DNA of 5,867 nucleotides from Clostridia bacterium. Its GTDB lineage: Bacteria > Bacillota_E > SLMV01 > PUMD01. How positions within the stretch are numbered: position 1 is the first letter of the stretch; each line of letters begins with the position of its first letter. The notes under the pieces are model-generated. The model had not been told where the DNA came from. It made no database searches and saw only the letters and a program-made list of their open reading frames with translations. Shown here piece after piece: positions 1 to 5,211 of this stretch. The translations under genes and the position numbers were made by a program. Location: positions 1 through 5,867 of the forward strand of contig PWUC01000267.1 in NCBI GenBank assembly GCA_003562655.1. The letters are read 5' to 3'.

Positions 1-30
1 AGTGGGGAGGTACTGCGCCGGTGATCACCC

Positions 31-64
31 GCCGGGCCGCCTGAAAGACCCGGGGCGGCCCGGC
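31..64 (-). terminator. GC-rich hairpin after the aminotransferase gene, probable terminator
   Basis: An 11-bp perfect inverted repeat (GCCGGGCCGCC at 31-41 and GGCGGCCCGGC at 54-64) flanks a 12-nt loop. It begins 18 nt past the stop codon of the minus-strand aminotransferase gene, which is where a terminator would sit. No T-run follows the stem on either strand, so it is not a textbook intrinsic terminator. It could be a U-less terminator or an RNA 3'-end stabiliser, both plausible in high-GC DNA. A separate 10-bp perfect palindrome, GGTGATCACC, lies next to it at 20-29. Confidence 0.5.
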
Positions 65-82
65 TCGCCTGAGCTTCCCAGT

Positions 83-946
83 TCATGAATAGCTCCAGCC
101 CGTCTCCTCCTGTACGACCCGGCGGAAGGCAGCGCGCAGCTTCTGGGCCACCGGCCCGGGACGCCCCTCGCCTATGGTCCTGCCGTCCACCTGGCGCAGG
201 GGCATGACCTCCGAGTAGGTGTCGCTGAAGAACACCTCCGAGGCGGCAAACATCTCGTCCAGGGTGAAGGCTTCCTCCCGGTACGGCAGACCGAGCGCCT
301 GCGCGCACTCGAGGGTCGTGGCGCGGCTTATGCCCGGAAGGATGCGATGATCCGTTGGGTGAGTGCGGATGACACCATCGATGACAGAAAGGAGGTTGCT
401 GACGGAGCCCTCCGTCACCGTTCCATCTTCCTCGTAGTGGATGGCGTCGTATCCACCCCTGCCCATCGCCTCGGTCCGGGACATGATGTTCGGAAGCAGG
501 GTCGTGGCCTTTACGTCGCGCCTGGCCCAGCGAAGATCAGGGGTGGTGAAGGCGAGAGCTCCCCGCTCGTATATGCGCTCATGTATCAGGGTGATCTCTC
601 TGACCGTGGCGATGACCGTGGGCTCCAGGTCATCCGGTATGGCGTGATTCCGCGGCGCCACGCCCCGGGTCACCTGCAGGTAGACAAAGGCTGTGTCCAT
701 CTGGCTCCGCTCGGCCAGCTCCATCACGACCTTCTCCAGGTCTCCGGCGCGCTCCAGCTTCAACCCGATGATATCGGCGCCCCGCTTCATCCGCGCCAGG
801 TGCTGTTTCAACCGAAAGGGGCGACCCCCGTAGAGGCGCGCCACCTCGTACAGGCTGTCGCCGAACTGCAGACCCCGATCCTCTATGGGGACCATGGCCT
901 CCTCAATGGGCATGAACTCACCGTTCAAATAGGCTACTGCGGGCAT
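83..946 (-). CDS. dat: D-alanine-type PLP aminotransferase (class IV)
   Basis: Predicted cytoplasmic pyridoxal-phosphate enzyme of fold type IV. Members transfer the amino group between D-amino acids such as D-alanine or D-glutamate and 2-oxo acids, supplying D-Glu/D-Ala for peptidoglycan or degrading D-amino acids. With the start at 946 it is 287 aa, close to the usual length of about 280-290. Visible landmarks are the N-terminal GLQFGDSLYEV block (Tyr33), the QVTRGVAPRNH block at 91-101 whose Arg99 and His101 match the carboxylate-binding R-x-H of D-amino acid transaminase, the presumed catalytic Lys146 in RDVKATTLLPN, and Glu179 in TVTEGSVSN, which should contact the PLP ring nitrogen. The R-x-H motif favours a D-amino acid enzyme over branched-chain aminotransferase or aminodeoxychorismate lyase, but substrate is inferred. 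An ATG at 952 is also in frame, but GAGGGAGG (953-960) abuts it directly and sits 6 nt from the ATG at 946, so 946 is preferred. The gene is transcribed away from copA. Confidence 0.9.
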   Translation of the reverse strand: MPAVAYLNGEFMPIEEAMVPIEDRGLQFGDSLYEVARLYGGRPFRLKQHLARMKRGADIIGLKLERAGDLEKVVMELAERSQMDTAFVYLQVTRGVAPRNHAIPDDLEPTVIATVREITLIHERIYERGALAFTTPDLRWARRDVKATTLLPNIMSRTEAMGRGGYDAIHYEEDGTVTEGSVSNLLSVIDGVIRTHPTDHRILPGISRATTLECAQALGLPYREEAFTLDEMFAASEVFFSDTYSEVMPLRQVDGRTIGEGRPGPVAQKLRAAFRRVVQEETGWSYS

Positions 947-952
947 GATCAT

Positions 953-960
953 CCTCCCTC
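953..960 (-). promoter_or_regulatory. Ribosome binding site that decides the aminotransferase start
   Basis: GAGGGAGG on the minus strand. It leaves 6 nt before the ATG at 946 but 0 nt before the upstream in-frame ATG at 952, so the shorter protein (MPAVAYLNGE...) is the better call. Confidence 0.7.
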
Positions 961-1047
961 GTCACTGGAGTATCTCTCTGCATACAGTTCTCCAGCAACC
1001 CCGCACACCCCTGCCGGAACCTGATCCTCACCCGGGGGAACACTACC

Positions 1048-1076
1048 TTGACGGATGTCGGCGTCGGCCCTATCAT
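1048..1076 (+). promoter_or_regulatory. sigma70-type promoter of copA
   Basis: TTGACG (1048-1053, 5 of 6 to the -35 consensus) and TATCAT (1071-1076, 5 of 6 to the -10 consensus) are separated by exactly 17 nt. Transcription would start near 1083, about 40 nt before the copA ATG. The normal 17-nt spacer argues against activation by a MerR/CueR-type regulator, which typically acts on 19-20-nt spacers, and fits repression by a factor bound at the start site. Confidence 0.75.
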
Positions 1077-1084
1077 GTTAACTG

Positions 1085-1101
1085 ATACCCCCTGGGGGTA
1101 T
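1085..1101. promoter_or_regulatory. CsoR-type copper-responsive operator
   Basis: ATACCCCCTGGGGGTAT is a perfect palindrome of two 8-nt arms around a central T (1093). It matches the TACCC...GGGTA architecture known for CsoR operators, such as that of the Bacillus subtilis copZA operon. CsoR is a Cu(I)-sensing repressor that leaves DNA when copper binds. The site covers roughly +2 to +18 of the predicted transcript, so a bound repressor would block promoter clearance at copA. No csoR gene lies in the window. Other CsoR/RcnR-family members recognise related G/C-tract sites, but the copA target makes copper the natural ligand. Confidence 0.85.
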
Positions 1102-1108
1102 GAATTCG

Positions 1109-1114
1109 AGGAGG
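1109..1114 (+). promoter_or_regulatory. Ribosome binding site fixing the copA start
   Basis: Perfect AGGAGG, 9 nt before the ATG at 1124. An in-frame ATG at 1100 overlaps the operator and has no Shine-Dalgarno sequence, so the 8-residue longer form is unlikely. Confidence 0.85.
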
Positions 1115-1123
1115 AATGCTCAC

Positions 1124-3640
1124 ATGACTTCTGAAACTCAGAGTCTCGAGAAGATACAGCTCACCGTGACAGACATGACCTGTGCCGCCTGTTCCCGGAG
1201 CGTCGAGCGGGCCCTGCGCCAGACCCAGGGCGTGTCGGAAGCGATCGTCAACCTGGCCACCGGAAGGGCGAGCGTCGTCTTTGATCCCGAGAAGGTGAAC
1301 CGGGCCGGCCTCGCCGAGGCCATCGAGGAAGCGGGCTACGGGGTGAAGGTGGAACTGGAATCGGTGCAGTTGAAGGTGGAAGACATGTCCTGCGCCGCCT
1401 GCCTGGCCGCCGTGGAAAAGGCCCTGGGGGAGGTGCCGGGCGTCTCGGAGGCCCGCGTGAACCTGATGACCGGGAAGGCGAGAGTCCGGTACCGGTCCGG
1501 CGAGGTGACGCCTGACGAGCTCATCGCGGCAGTGGAGGAGGCCGGGTATCCGGCCCAGCTGCTCGGGGAATCCGGGCGGGAGGACACCTTCGCCGAGGAA
1601 GAGGAACAGAAGCTCGCCCTGGCCAACGCCAGGATGCGCTACGCGTGGTTTCTGACCGTCCCCATCATCGCCGCCATGATTCCGGAGATGATCTGGGGCA
1701 TCGCCTGGCCCTCTCACACCATCCATCACCTGGGAATGACCATCCTGGCGGCCTTCGTCATCCTGGGACCGGGGCTGGCCACCATCGCCTCCGGGGCGAG
1801 GGCCGTGGCCCACCGGACCACCAACATGGACACCCTCATACTGCTGGGCACGCTCTTCGCCCTGGTCACCGGGCCGCTCAGCTTCTTCATCGACATCGCA
1901 AACTACGCTGGCGTGGGGGCGATGATCATGGCCTTCCACCTGACCGGGCGGGCCATAGAGAGCAGGGCCCGCGGCCGGGCATCCCAGGCCATAAAGAAGC
2001 TTCTCGACCTCGAGGCCAGGACGGCCGCCGTGCTGGTCGACGGCGAGGAGAGGGAGCTCGATGTTGACGAACTGGCAGTCGGAGACGTGATGCTGGTCCG
2101 GCCGGGAGAGAAGATCCCCACGGACGGTGAGATATCGAAGGGCAAGACCAGTGTGGATGAGTCCATGGCCACGGGAGAGTCCATGCCCGTTACCCGGGCC
2201 GAGGGCGACGAGGTGATCGGCAGCACCGTGAACCTGCAGGGCCTGATCCAGGTGGAGGTAACCCGGGTCGGAGGCGACACCTTCCTTTCCCAGGTCATCA
2301 GGCTGGTCGAGGAGGCGCAGACGACCCGGGTCCCCATACAGGCCCTGGCCGACCGCATCACCGAGTACTTCGTGCCGGCCATAGTCCTCCTGGCCCTCGC
2401 AACCTTCCTGCTGTGGCTGCAGTTCGGCGAACACTTCCAACCCATCGTCGTCGCCGGCAGCCGCATATTCCCGTGGGTCAACCCGGATCTGTCACCCCTG
2501 ACCCTGGCCCTCTCTGCCATGGTCGCCACCCTGGTGATCGCCTGCCCCTGCGCCCTCGGCCTGGCGACTCCCACCGCCCTGATGGTGGGATCGGGCAAGG
2601 GAGCGCAGCACGGCGTCCTGATCCGGAGAGGCGAGGCGATCCAGACCATGAAGGATGTATCAGTCATTGTCTTCGACAAGACCGGGACCATCACCCGGGG
2701 CACGCCCGTGATCACAGACATGGTCCCCGCGGGGGACACGGCTGAAAGGGACCTCCTGGCCCTGGCGGCGGCGGTAGAGTCTGGATCCGAACACCCCCTG
2801 GGACAGGCCGTGGTGAGGGGAGCGAAAGAGCGCGATCTGACCATCTCCCCGGTGGAGGATTTCACGGCGATCGCGGGACATGGGGTGACGGGCACCGTCG
2901 AGGGACGCGAGATCCTGGTGGGCAGCGTCCGGCTGATGTCTCGCTACGACATCGCCCTCGACGACGATCTCACCGGTCGGAAGGAGAACCTTGAGGCCGA
3001 GGCCAGGACGGTGATGATCGCCGCCGACGCGGAGGCCCGAAGGATCATCGGCCTCATCGCCGTTGCCGACCCCCTCAAGGAAGACTCCCGTCCCGCCATA
3101 CGCAGCCTGCAGGAAATGGGCTTTGAGACCATCATGATCACCGGTGACAACCAGCGAACCGCCGAGGCCATTGCCCGGGAGGTGGGCATAGACCGGGTGG
3201 TGGCGGGTGTTCTTCCGGAGGGCAAGGTCGACGAGATCCGCCGCCTGCAGGGGGAGGTGGGAGCCGTTGCCATGGTCGGCGACGGCATCAATGACGCTCC
3301 CGCCCTCGCCCAGGCGGACGTGGGCGTGGCCCTGGGCACCGGCACCGACATCGCCATAGAGTCCTCGGACATAACGCTGGTGAGGGGAGATCTTTCGGCC
3401 GTGGTCACTTTCATCAGCATAAGCCGGGCCACCTTCCGCAAGATCCGCCAGAACCTGTTCTGGGCCTTCTTCTACAATGTCACCGCCATACCGATCGCGG
3501 TGCTGGGACTGCTCCATCCGGTGATAGCCGAGGCGGCCATGGCCATCAGTTCAATAACGGTGGTCACCAATGCGAACCTGCTGCACCGGCTGGATCCGCG
3601 CCCGGCGTACGAGAGGAGTGGGTCGGACGGGGAAGCGTGA
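1124..3640 (+). CDS. copA: Cu(I)-exporting P1B-1-type ATPase
   Basis: Integral inner-membrane pump that uses ATP to export Cu(I) from the cytoplasm. It is complete at 838 aa, typical for a two-domain CopA. Two heavy-metal-associated domains come first, with Cys20/Cys23 in DMTCAAC and Cys90/Cys93 in DMSCAAC; Asp stands where most relatives have Gly in GMTCxxC. Membrane segments lie near 173-191, 204-224, 236-256, 261-277, 414-434, 461-483, 777-797 and 799-820. The actuator TGES is at 350-353, the Cys-Pro-Cys transport motif at 474-476, the phosphorylated DKTGT at 518-522 (Asp518), the nucleotide-binding SEHP at 555-558 and GHGVTG at 585-590, TGDN at 673-676 and GDGIND at 719-724. Tyr784-Asn785 in helix 7 and Met806...Ser809-Ser810 in helix 8 are the P1B-1 signature for Cu(I) rather than Zn/Cd or Co. 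The loop between helices 5 and 6 (about 435-460) looks long. Copper induction is expected from the CsoR-type site upstream. No copper chaperone gene follows within the window. Confidence 0.97.
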   Translation: MTSETQSLEKIQLTVTDMTCAACSRSVERALRQTQGVSEAIVNLATGRASVVFDPEKVNRAGLAEAIEEAGYGVKVELESVQLKVEDMSCAACLAAVEKALGEVPGVSEARVNLMTGKARVRYRSGEVTPDELIAAVEEAGYPAQLLGESGREDTFAEEEEQKLALANARMRYAWFLTVPIIAAMIPEMIWGIAWPSHTIHHLGMTILAAFVILGPGLATIASGARAVAHRTTNMDTLILLGTLFALVTGPLSFFIDIANYAGVGAMIMAFHLTGRAIESRARGRASQAIKKLLDLEARTAAVLVDGEERELDVDELAVGDVMLVRPGEKIPTDGEISKGKTSVDESMATGESMPVTRAEGDEVIGSTVNLQGLIQVEVTRVGGDTFLSQVIRLVEEAQTTRVPIQALADRITEYFVPAIVLLALATFLLWLQFGEHFQPIVVAGSRIFPWVNPDLSPLTLALSAMVATLVIACPCALGLATPTALMVGSGKGAQHGVLIRRGEAIQTMKDVSVIVFDKTGTITRGTPVITDMVPAGDTAERDLLALAAAVESGSEHPLGQAVVRGAKERDLTISPVEDFTAIAGHGVTGTVEGREILVGSVRLMSRYDIALDDDLTGRKENLEAEARTVMIAADAEARRIIGLIAVADPLKEDSRPAIRSLQEMGFETIMITGDNQRTAEAIAREVGIDRVVAGVLPEGKVDEIRRLQGEVGAVAMVGDGINDAPALAQADVGVALGTGTDIAIESSDITLVRGDLSAVVTFISISRATFRKIRQNLFWAFFYNVTAIPIAVLGLLHPVIAEAAMAISSITVVTNANLLHRLDPRPAYERSGSDGEA

Positions 3641-3702
3641 AGACGCGTCACCGTGAAGGTCCCTGACCACCGGCCACTGCGGCCGCAGACGCCCCAGCCC
3701 CT

Positions 3703-3736
3703 GGGTGTCCTGCAGACCGAACGCGGAGTGACACCC
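3703..3736. repeat. Inverted repeat downstream of copA
   Basis: Arms GGGTGTC (3703-3709) and GACACCC (3730-3736) are perfect complements around a 20-nt loop, starting about 60 nt past the copA stop. It could contribute to transcript 3'-end formation, but there is no T-run and the loop is long, so it may be chance. Confidence 0.3.
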
Positions 3737-4020
3737 TCGGGAACCACAGCTTCGATATGCCCGACGAGAGCAGAGGTCTCCCGGATCGTATCGTGAGGCG
3801 AGCGGCACGACTGGCTGATGGAATGCGTCAATGGCCACGACAAAGAACGCTGATACTCGTGGCTGTCGACGCCTGCGAACCGAACCCGCCAGCACCTCCA
3901 TCAACTTTCTTGCCGGGATCCCATCGGCGGCGGGAACCCCCTGGGGCAGCGCCGGTTCGAAGCCTTCGATTTGACCGCGCGATCTACCCGCAGGCGTTCT
4001 CCGGTTGCATTGGATCGGAG

Positions 4021-4038
4021 AAAACGGGCGCGCTGCCC
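4021..4038 (-). terminator. Possible weak terminator of the flavoprotein gene
   Basis: Reading the minus strand, 4 nt after the stop codon at 4043 there is GGGC-AGCGC-GCCC followed by G and TTTT (4024-4021). The position and the T-run suit an intrinsic terminator. The stem is only 4 bp, so the call is tentative. Confidence 0.35.
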
Positions 4039-4042
4039 ATCT

Positions 4043-4564
4043 TCATTCTCGATGAACCGTCAGGGCGCCTTTGTGCGAGGGTGCGCCCCCACCGATCTCT
4101 GGCGGGTGAGATAGGACAGAGGCACCCTGGCTTCCAGCCGGCGAAACGAGCTCTCGTTCATCGAATTCCCGGTACTGTCCGTCAATCCAGAATGCCCCCC
4201 GCCGTGCCGTGAACCGAAGGATGCAGTAGTTGGGATCCTCCGGACCCTCCGGGAAATGCTCGATAAACCAATCCATCCAGAGGCCTCTCTTGCACTCGGG
4301 ATCGGACAGAACCTCCATTTCACCAATCAGGGTGACATTATTGCCCTCGTCGCGGTAACACAGGCTCGCCCTCGGGTTCTGACGATAGCATCTGACTTTC
4401 CCCGAATTCAGTCCGGTTGCAAACCAGGCGCGCGAGGCGCCCTCGGTCTTGATACTGCTGATAGTGGAGGCCCTGGGATAACCGCTGCCGTCAATGGCAG
4501 CGACTGTTGCCGTTCTCGCCTCTTTCATGATTTCAGCTGCTCTTTCAACCAGTCGATGGCGCAT
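4043..4564 (-). CDS. Pyridoxamine 5'-phosphate oxidase-fold flavoprotein
   Basis: Predicted 173-aa cytoplasmic protein of the split-barrel flavin-binding superfamily, closest in feel to the general stress protein 26 group rather than true PdxH. Visible family features are the N-terminal helix MRHRLVERAAEIMKEA, the first strands TVAAIDGSGYPRASTIS (about 20-36), WFATGLNSGKVRCYRQNPRASLCY (about 47-70, the usual flavin/phosphate contact region), NNVTLIGEMEVLSD (75-88), the WMDWFIEHFPEGPEDPNYCILRF segment (96-118) and the final barrel strand AFWIDGQYREF (124-134). Relatives generally end soon after this strand; here about 39 more residues follow, rich in Ser, Gly, Pro and His and without a recognisable domain. 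The ATG at 4564 is preferred over one at 4597 because AGGAGG at 4575-4580 lies 10 nt ahead and the longer form would overlap the upstream gene. It is the second gene of a coupled pair. Flavin type (FMN or F420-like cofactor) and substrate are unknown. Confidence 0.82.
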   Translation of the reverse strand: MRHRLVERAAEIMKEARTATVAAIDGSGYPRASTISSIKTEGASRAWFATGLNSGKVRCYRQNPRASLCYRDEGNNVTLIGEMEVLSDPECKRGLWMDWFIEHFPEGPEDPNYCILRFTARRGAFWIDGQYREFDERELVSPAGSQGASVLSHPPEIGGGAPSHKGALTVHRE

Positions 4565-4566
4565 GT

Positions 4567-4851
4567 TCAGGAACCCTCCTTTTCTGCTGCGGCCCATTGC
4601 CTCAGCAACTCGACTCTGGCTCCGGGAGGACTGTCCCCGTGCTCCGTGTCCAGATAGGAATAGGCATACAGCTGCTCACAGGGGAGATCCGGGCATTGTC
4701 CGCAGTGGTGAAATCCCTTTTCCTGACAGCAGAGAGCGACCGGGCATGTCCCATGAAAGGGGTTTCCACTGGTCTGTACGCAGCCCCCGCAGTTGGAGGA
4801 TTCTTTGTAATCGCATTGAGTGCACAATAATCCGCATCTGGATTCCGCCAT
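4567..4851 (-). CDS. Small cysteine-rich protein, DUF3795-like
   Basis: A 94-aa protein with 11 cysteines in its first 58 residues (6, 10, 13, 21, 24, 36, 41, 42, 50, 53, 58). The order CGLLCTQC, CGGC, C-x4-CC, EKGFHHCGQCPDLPCEQL matches the layout I associate with DUF3795: an N-terminal CGLxCxxC-type motif, a central CxGC and a terminal EKG-x-x-x-CxxCxxxPC block. It lacks some spacer residues of longer relatives. Function of the family is not established; the cysteine pattern suggests zinc or an iron-sulfur cluster, which is inference. No signal peptide or membrane segment is seen. The ATG at 4851 has GAGAGGAG (4860-4867) 8 nt upstream; a GTG at 4860 is in frame but overlaps that Shine-Dalgarno sequence. 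The stop lies 2 nt before the flavoprotein ATG, and that gene's AGGAGG is within this reading frame, so the two are probably translationally coupled. Confidence 0.78.
   Translation of the reverse strand: MAESRCGLLCTQCDYKESSNCGGCVQTSGNPFHGTCPVALCCQEKGFHHCGQCPDLPCEQLYAYSYLDTEHGDSPPGARVELLRQWAAAEKEGS
4575..4580 (-). promoter_or_regulatory. Ribosome binding site inside the upstream gene
   Basis: AGGAGG encoded within the last codons of the cysteine-rich protein, 10 nt before the flavoprotein ATG at 4564. It decides against the longer start at 4597 and indicates coupled translation. Confidence 0.75.
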
Positions 4852-4859
4852 CCTGCTCA

Positions 4860-4867
4860 CTCCTCTC
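4860..4867 (-). promoter_or_regulatory. Ribosome binding site deciding the cysteine-rich protein start
   Basis: GAGAGGAG on the minus strand leaves 8 nt to the ATG at 4851. The in-frame GTG at 4860 would begin inside this site, so it is rejected as the start. Confidence 0.7.
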
Positions 4868-4875
4868 TTTCATTC

Positions 4876-4908
4876 TAACACATCCAATTCCTGCAATCGT
4901 CTGTGTTA
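4876..4908. repeat. TAACACA dyad upstream of the cysteine-rich gene
   Basis: Perfect 7-nt arms TAACACA (4876-4882) and TGTGTTA (4902-4908) with a 19-nt centre, starting 25 nt upstream of the ATG at 4851. The position and symmetry suit an operator for a dimeric regulator. The arms are short enough for chance, and no regulator gene is present. Confidence 0.35.
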
Positions 4909-4984
4909 ACCCGGCTTCGATGAAATCCGGGGTCTCTTCGTCGGGCTCCCACCCCCGCGGCTGACGACCGGGCTTTCCTTTGAC

Positions 4985-5010
4985 GAGGTGTTCGAATGAC
5001 CCAACACCTC
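4985..5010 (+). other. Hairpin in the upstream region of the 5212 gene
   Basis: Arms GAGGTGTT (4985-4992) and AACACCTC (5003-5010) are perfect 8-bp complements around a 10-nt loop. A TTTT run at 5021-5024 follows 10 nt later, too far for a standard intrinsic terminator. No plus-strand gene precedes it closely, so if transcribed it would lie in a long leader of the 5212 gene. A binding-site dyad is an equal possibility. Confidence 0.4.
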
Positions 5011-5099
5011 ACTGCGGCCGTTTTATGATCTTCTTCTGGAATACTCATCCCGATCAGGAAGGATTGCACGGATGGACGGCGAATAGGTTGGTCCAGATA

Positions 5100-5130
5100 C
5101 CTTGCCCTTGCCACTTCACATACCCTTGCC
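5100..5130 (+). repeat. Three CCTTGCC heptamer repeats
   Basis: CCTTGCC occurs at 5100-5106, 5106-5112 and 5124-5130. The latter two extend to CCCTTGCC and are 18 nt apart start to start. They end about 80 nt before the start codon at 5212, where activator or repressor half-sites could sit. They may equally be remnants of short slippage. Confidence 0.4.
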
Positions 5131-5196
5131 TACGCTCACGCACAGGCACACAGCGTCACTGCGGGTCTGGTAGTCATCAACTGTGTTTGATCAGTC

Positions 5197-5201
5197 AGGA
5201 G
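5197..5201 (+). promoter_or_regulatory. Ribosome binding site of the 3'-edge gene
   Basis: AGGAG, 10 nt before the ATG at 5212. An in-frame TGA at 5203-5205 lies between them, so translation cannot start further upstream. Confidence 0.6.
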
Positions 5202-5211
5202 CTGACGGGCC

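Larger units (their letters stand above)
3641..4042. other. Convergent spacer with no recognisable gene
   Basis: About 400 nt between the 3' ends of copA and the flavoprotein gene. I recognise no domain, RNA gene or intact insertion sequence. Open frames cross it on both strands, as expected in GC-rich DNA, but none has a Shine-Dalgarno sequence or a familiar motif. Small structures are present: a 7-bp inverted repeat GGGTGTC/GACACCC at 3703-3709 and 3730-3736, a 5-bp GC stem at 3671-3685 (CGGCC/GGCCG), and a 12-bp palindrome CTGCGGCCGCAG at 3677-3688. None is followed by a T-run, so no clear copA terminator is identified. A decayed gene remnant cannot be excluded by eye. Confidence 0.5.
4868..5211. 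other. Divergent intergenic region with structured elements
   Basis: About 340 nt between the minus-strand cysteine-rich protein gene and the plus-strand gene at 5212. It should hold promoters for both, but I find no convincing -35/-10 pair for either. Contents: a TAACACA/TGTGTTA dyad (4876-4908), an 8-bp-stem hairpin (4985-5010), a TATGAT -10-like hexamer at 5024-5029 lacking a partner -35, and three CCTTGCC heptamers (5100-5130). Two 79-codon open frames here have no Shine-Dalgarno sequence and no recognisable content. Part of the region is less GC-rich than copA: 27 of 60 bases are G or C at 4861-4920. Confidence 0.55.

Noticed and set aside
969..998. TTGCTG-18 nt-GATACT on the minus strand as an aminotransferase promoter
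   Set aside because: Only 3 of 6 and 4 of 6 consensus matches, and it would start the transcript almost at the ribosome binding site.
347..1024. Plus-strand open frame opposite the aminotransferase gene
   Set aside because: It is antisense to a gene with all catalytic motifs in place and shows no motif of its own.
1073..2440. Long minus-strand open frame opposite copA (and others at 1903-2895 and 2660-3517)
   Set aside because: Their translations are low-complexity Gly/His/Asp/Arg-rich or Ser/Thr/Arg-rich, have no domain, and mirror a fully supported copA; high G+C creates such antisense frames.
3677..3688. CTGCGGCCGCAG palindrome as a copA terminator
   Set aside because: The hairpin would have only a 4-bp stem and a 4-nt loop, with no T-run after it.
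3551..3904. Minus-strand open frames over the copA 3' end and spacer, considered as a transposase remnant
   Set aside because: No transposase catalytic motif, terminal inverted repeats or target duplication could be identified.
3937..3946. CCCCCTGGGG, resembling the core of the copA operator
   Set aside because: It lacks the TA flanks and the fifth G of the true site, and lies in a convergent spacer with no promoter.
3757..4212. Plus-strand open frame of 151 codons crossing the spacer into the flavoprotein gene
   Set aside because: No Shine-Dalgarno sequence, no recognisable motif, and its second half is antisense to the flavoprotein.
4872..4877. TAGAAT on the minus strand as the -10 of the cysteine-rich gene
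   Set aside because: No -35 at a proper distance, and the predicted transcript start would fall inside the Shine-Dalgarno sequence.
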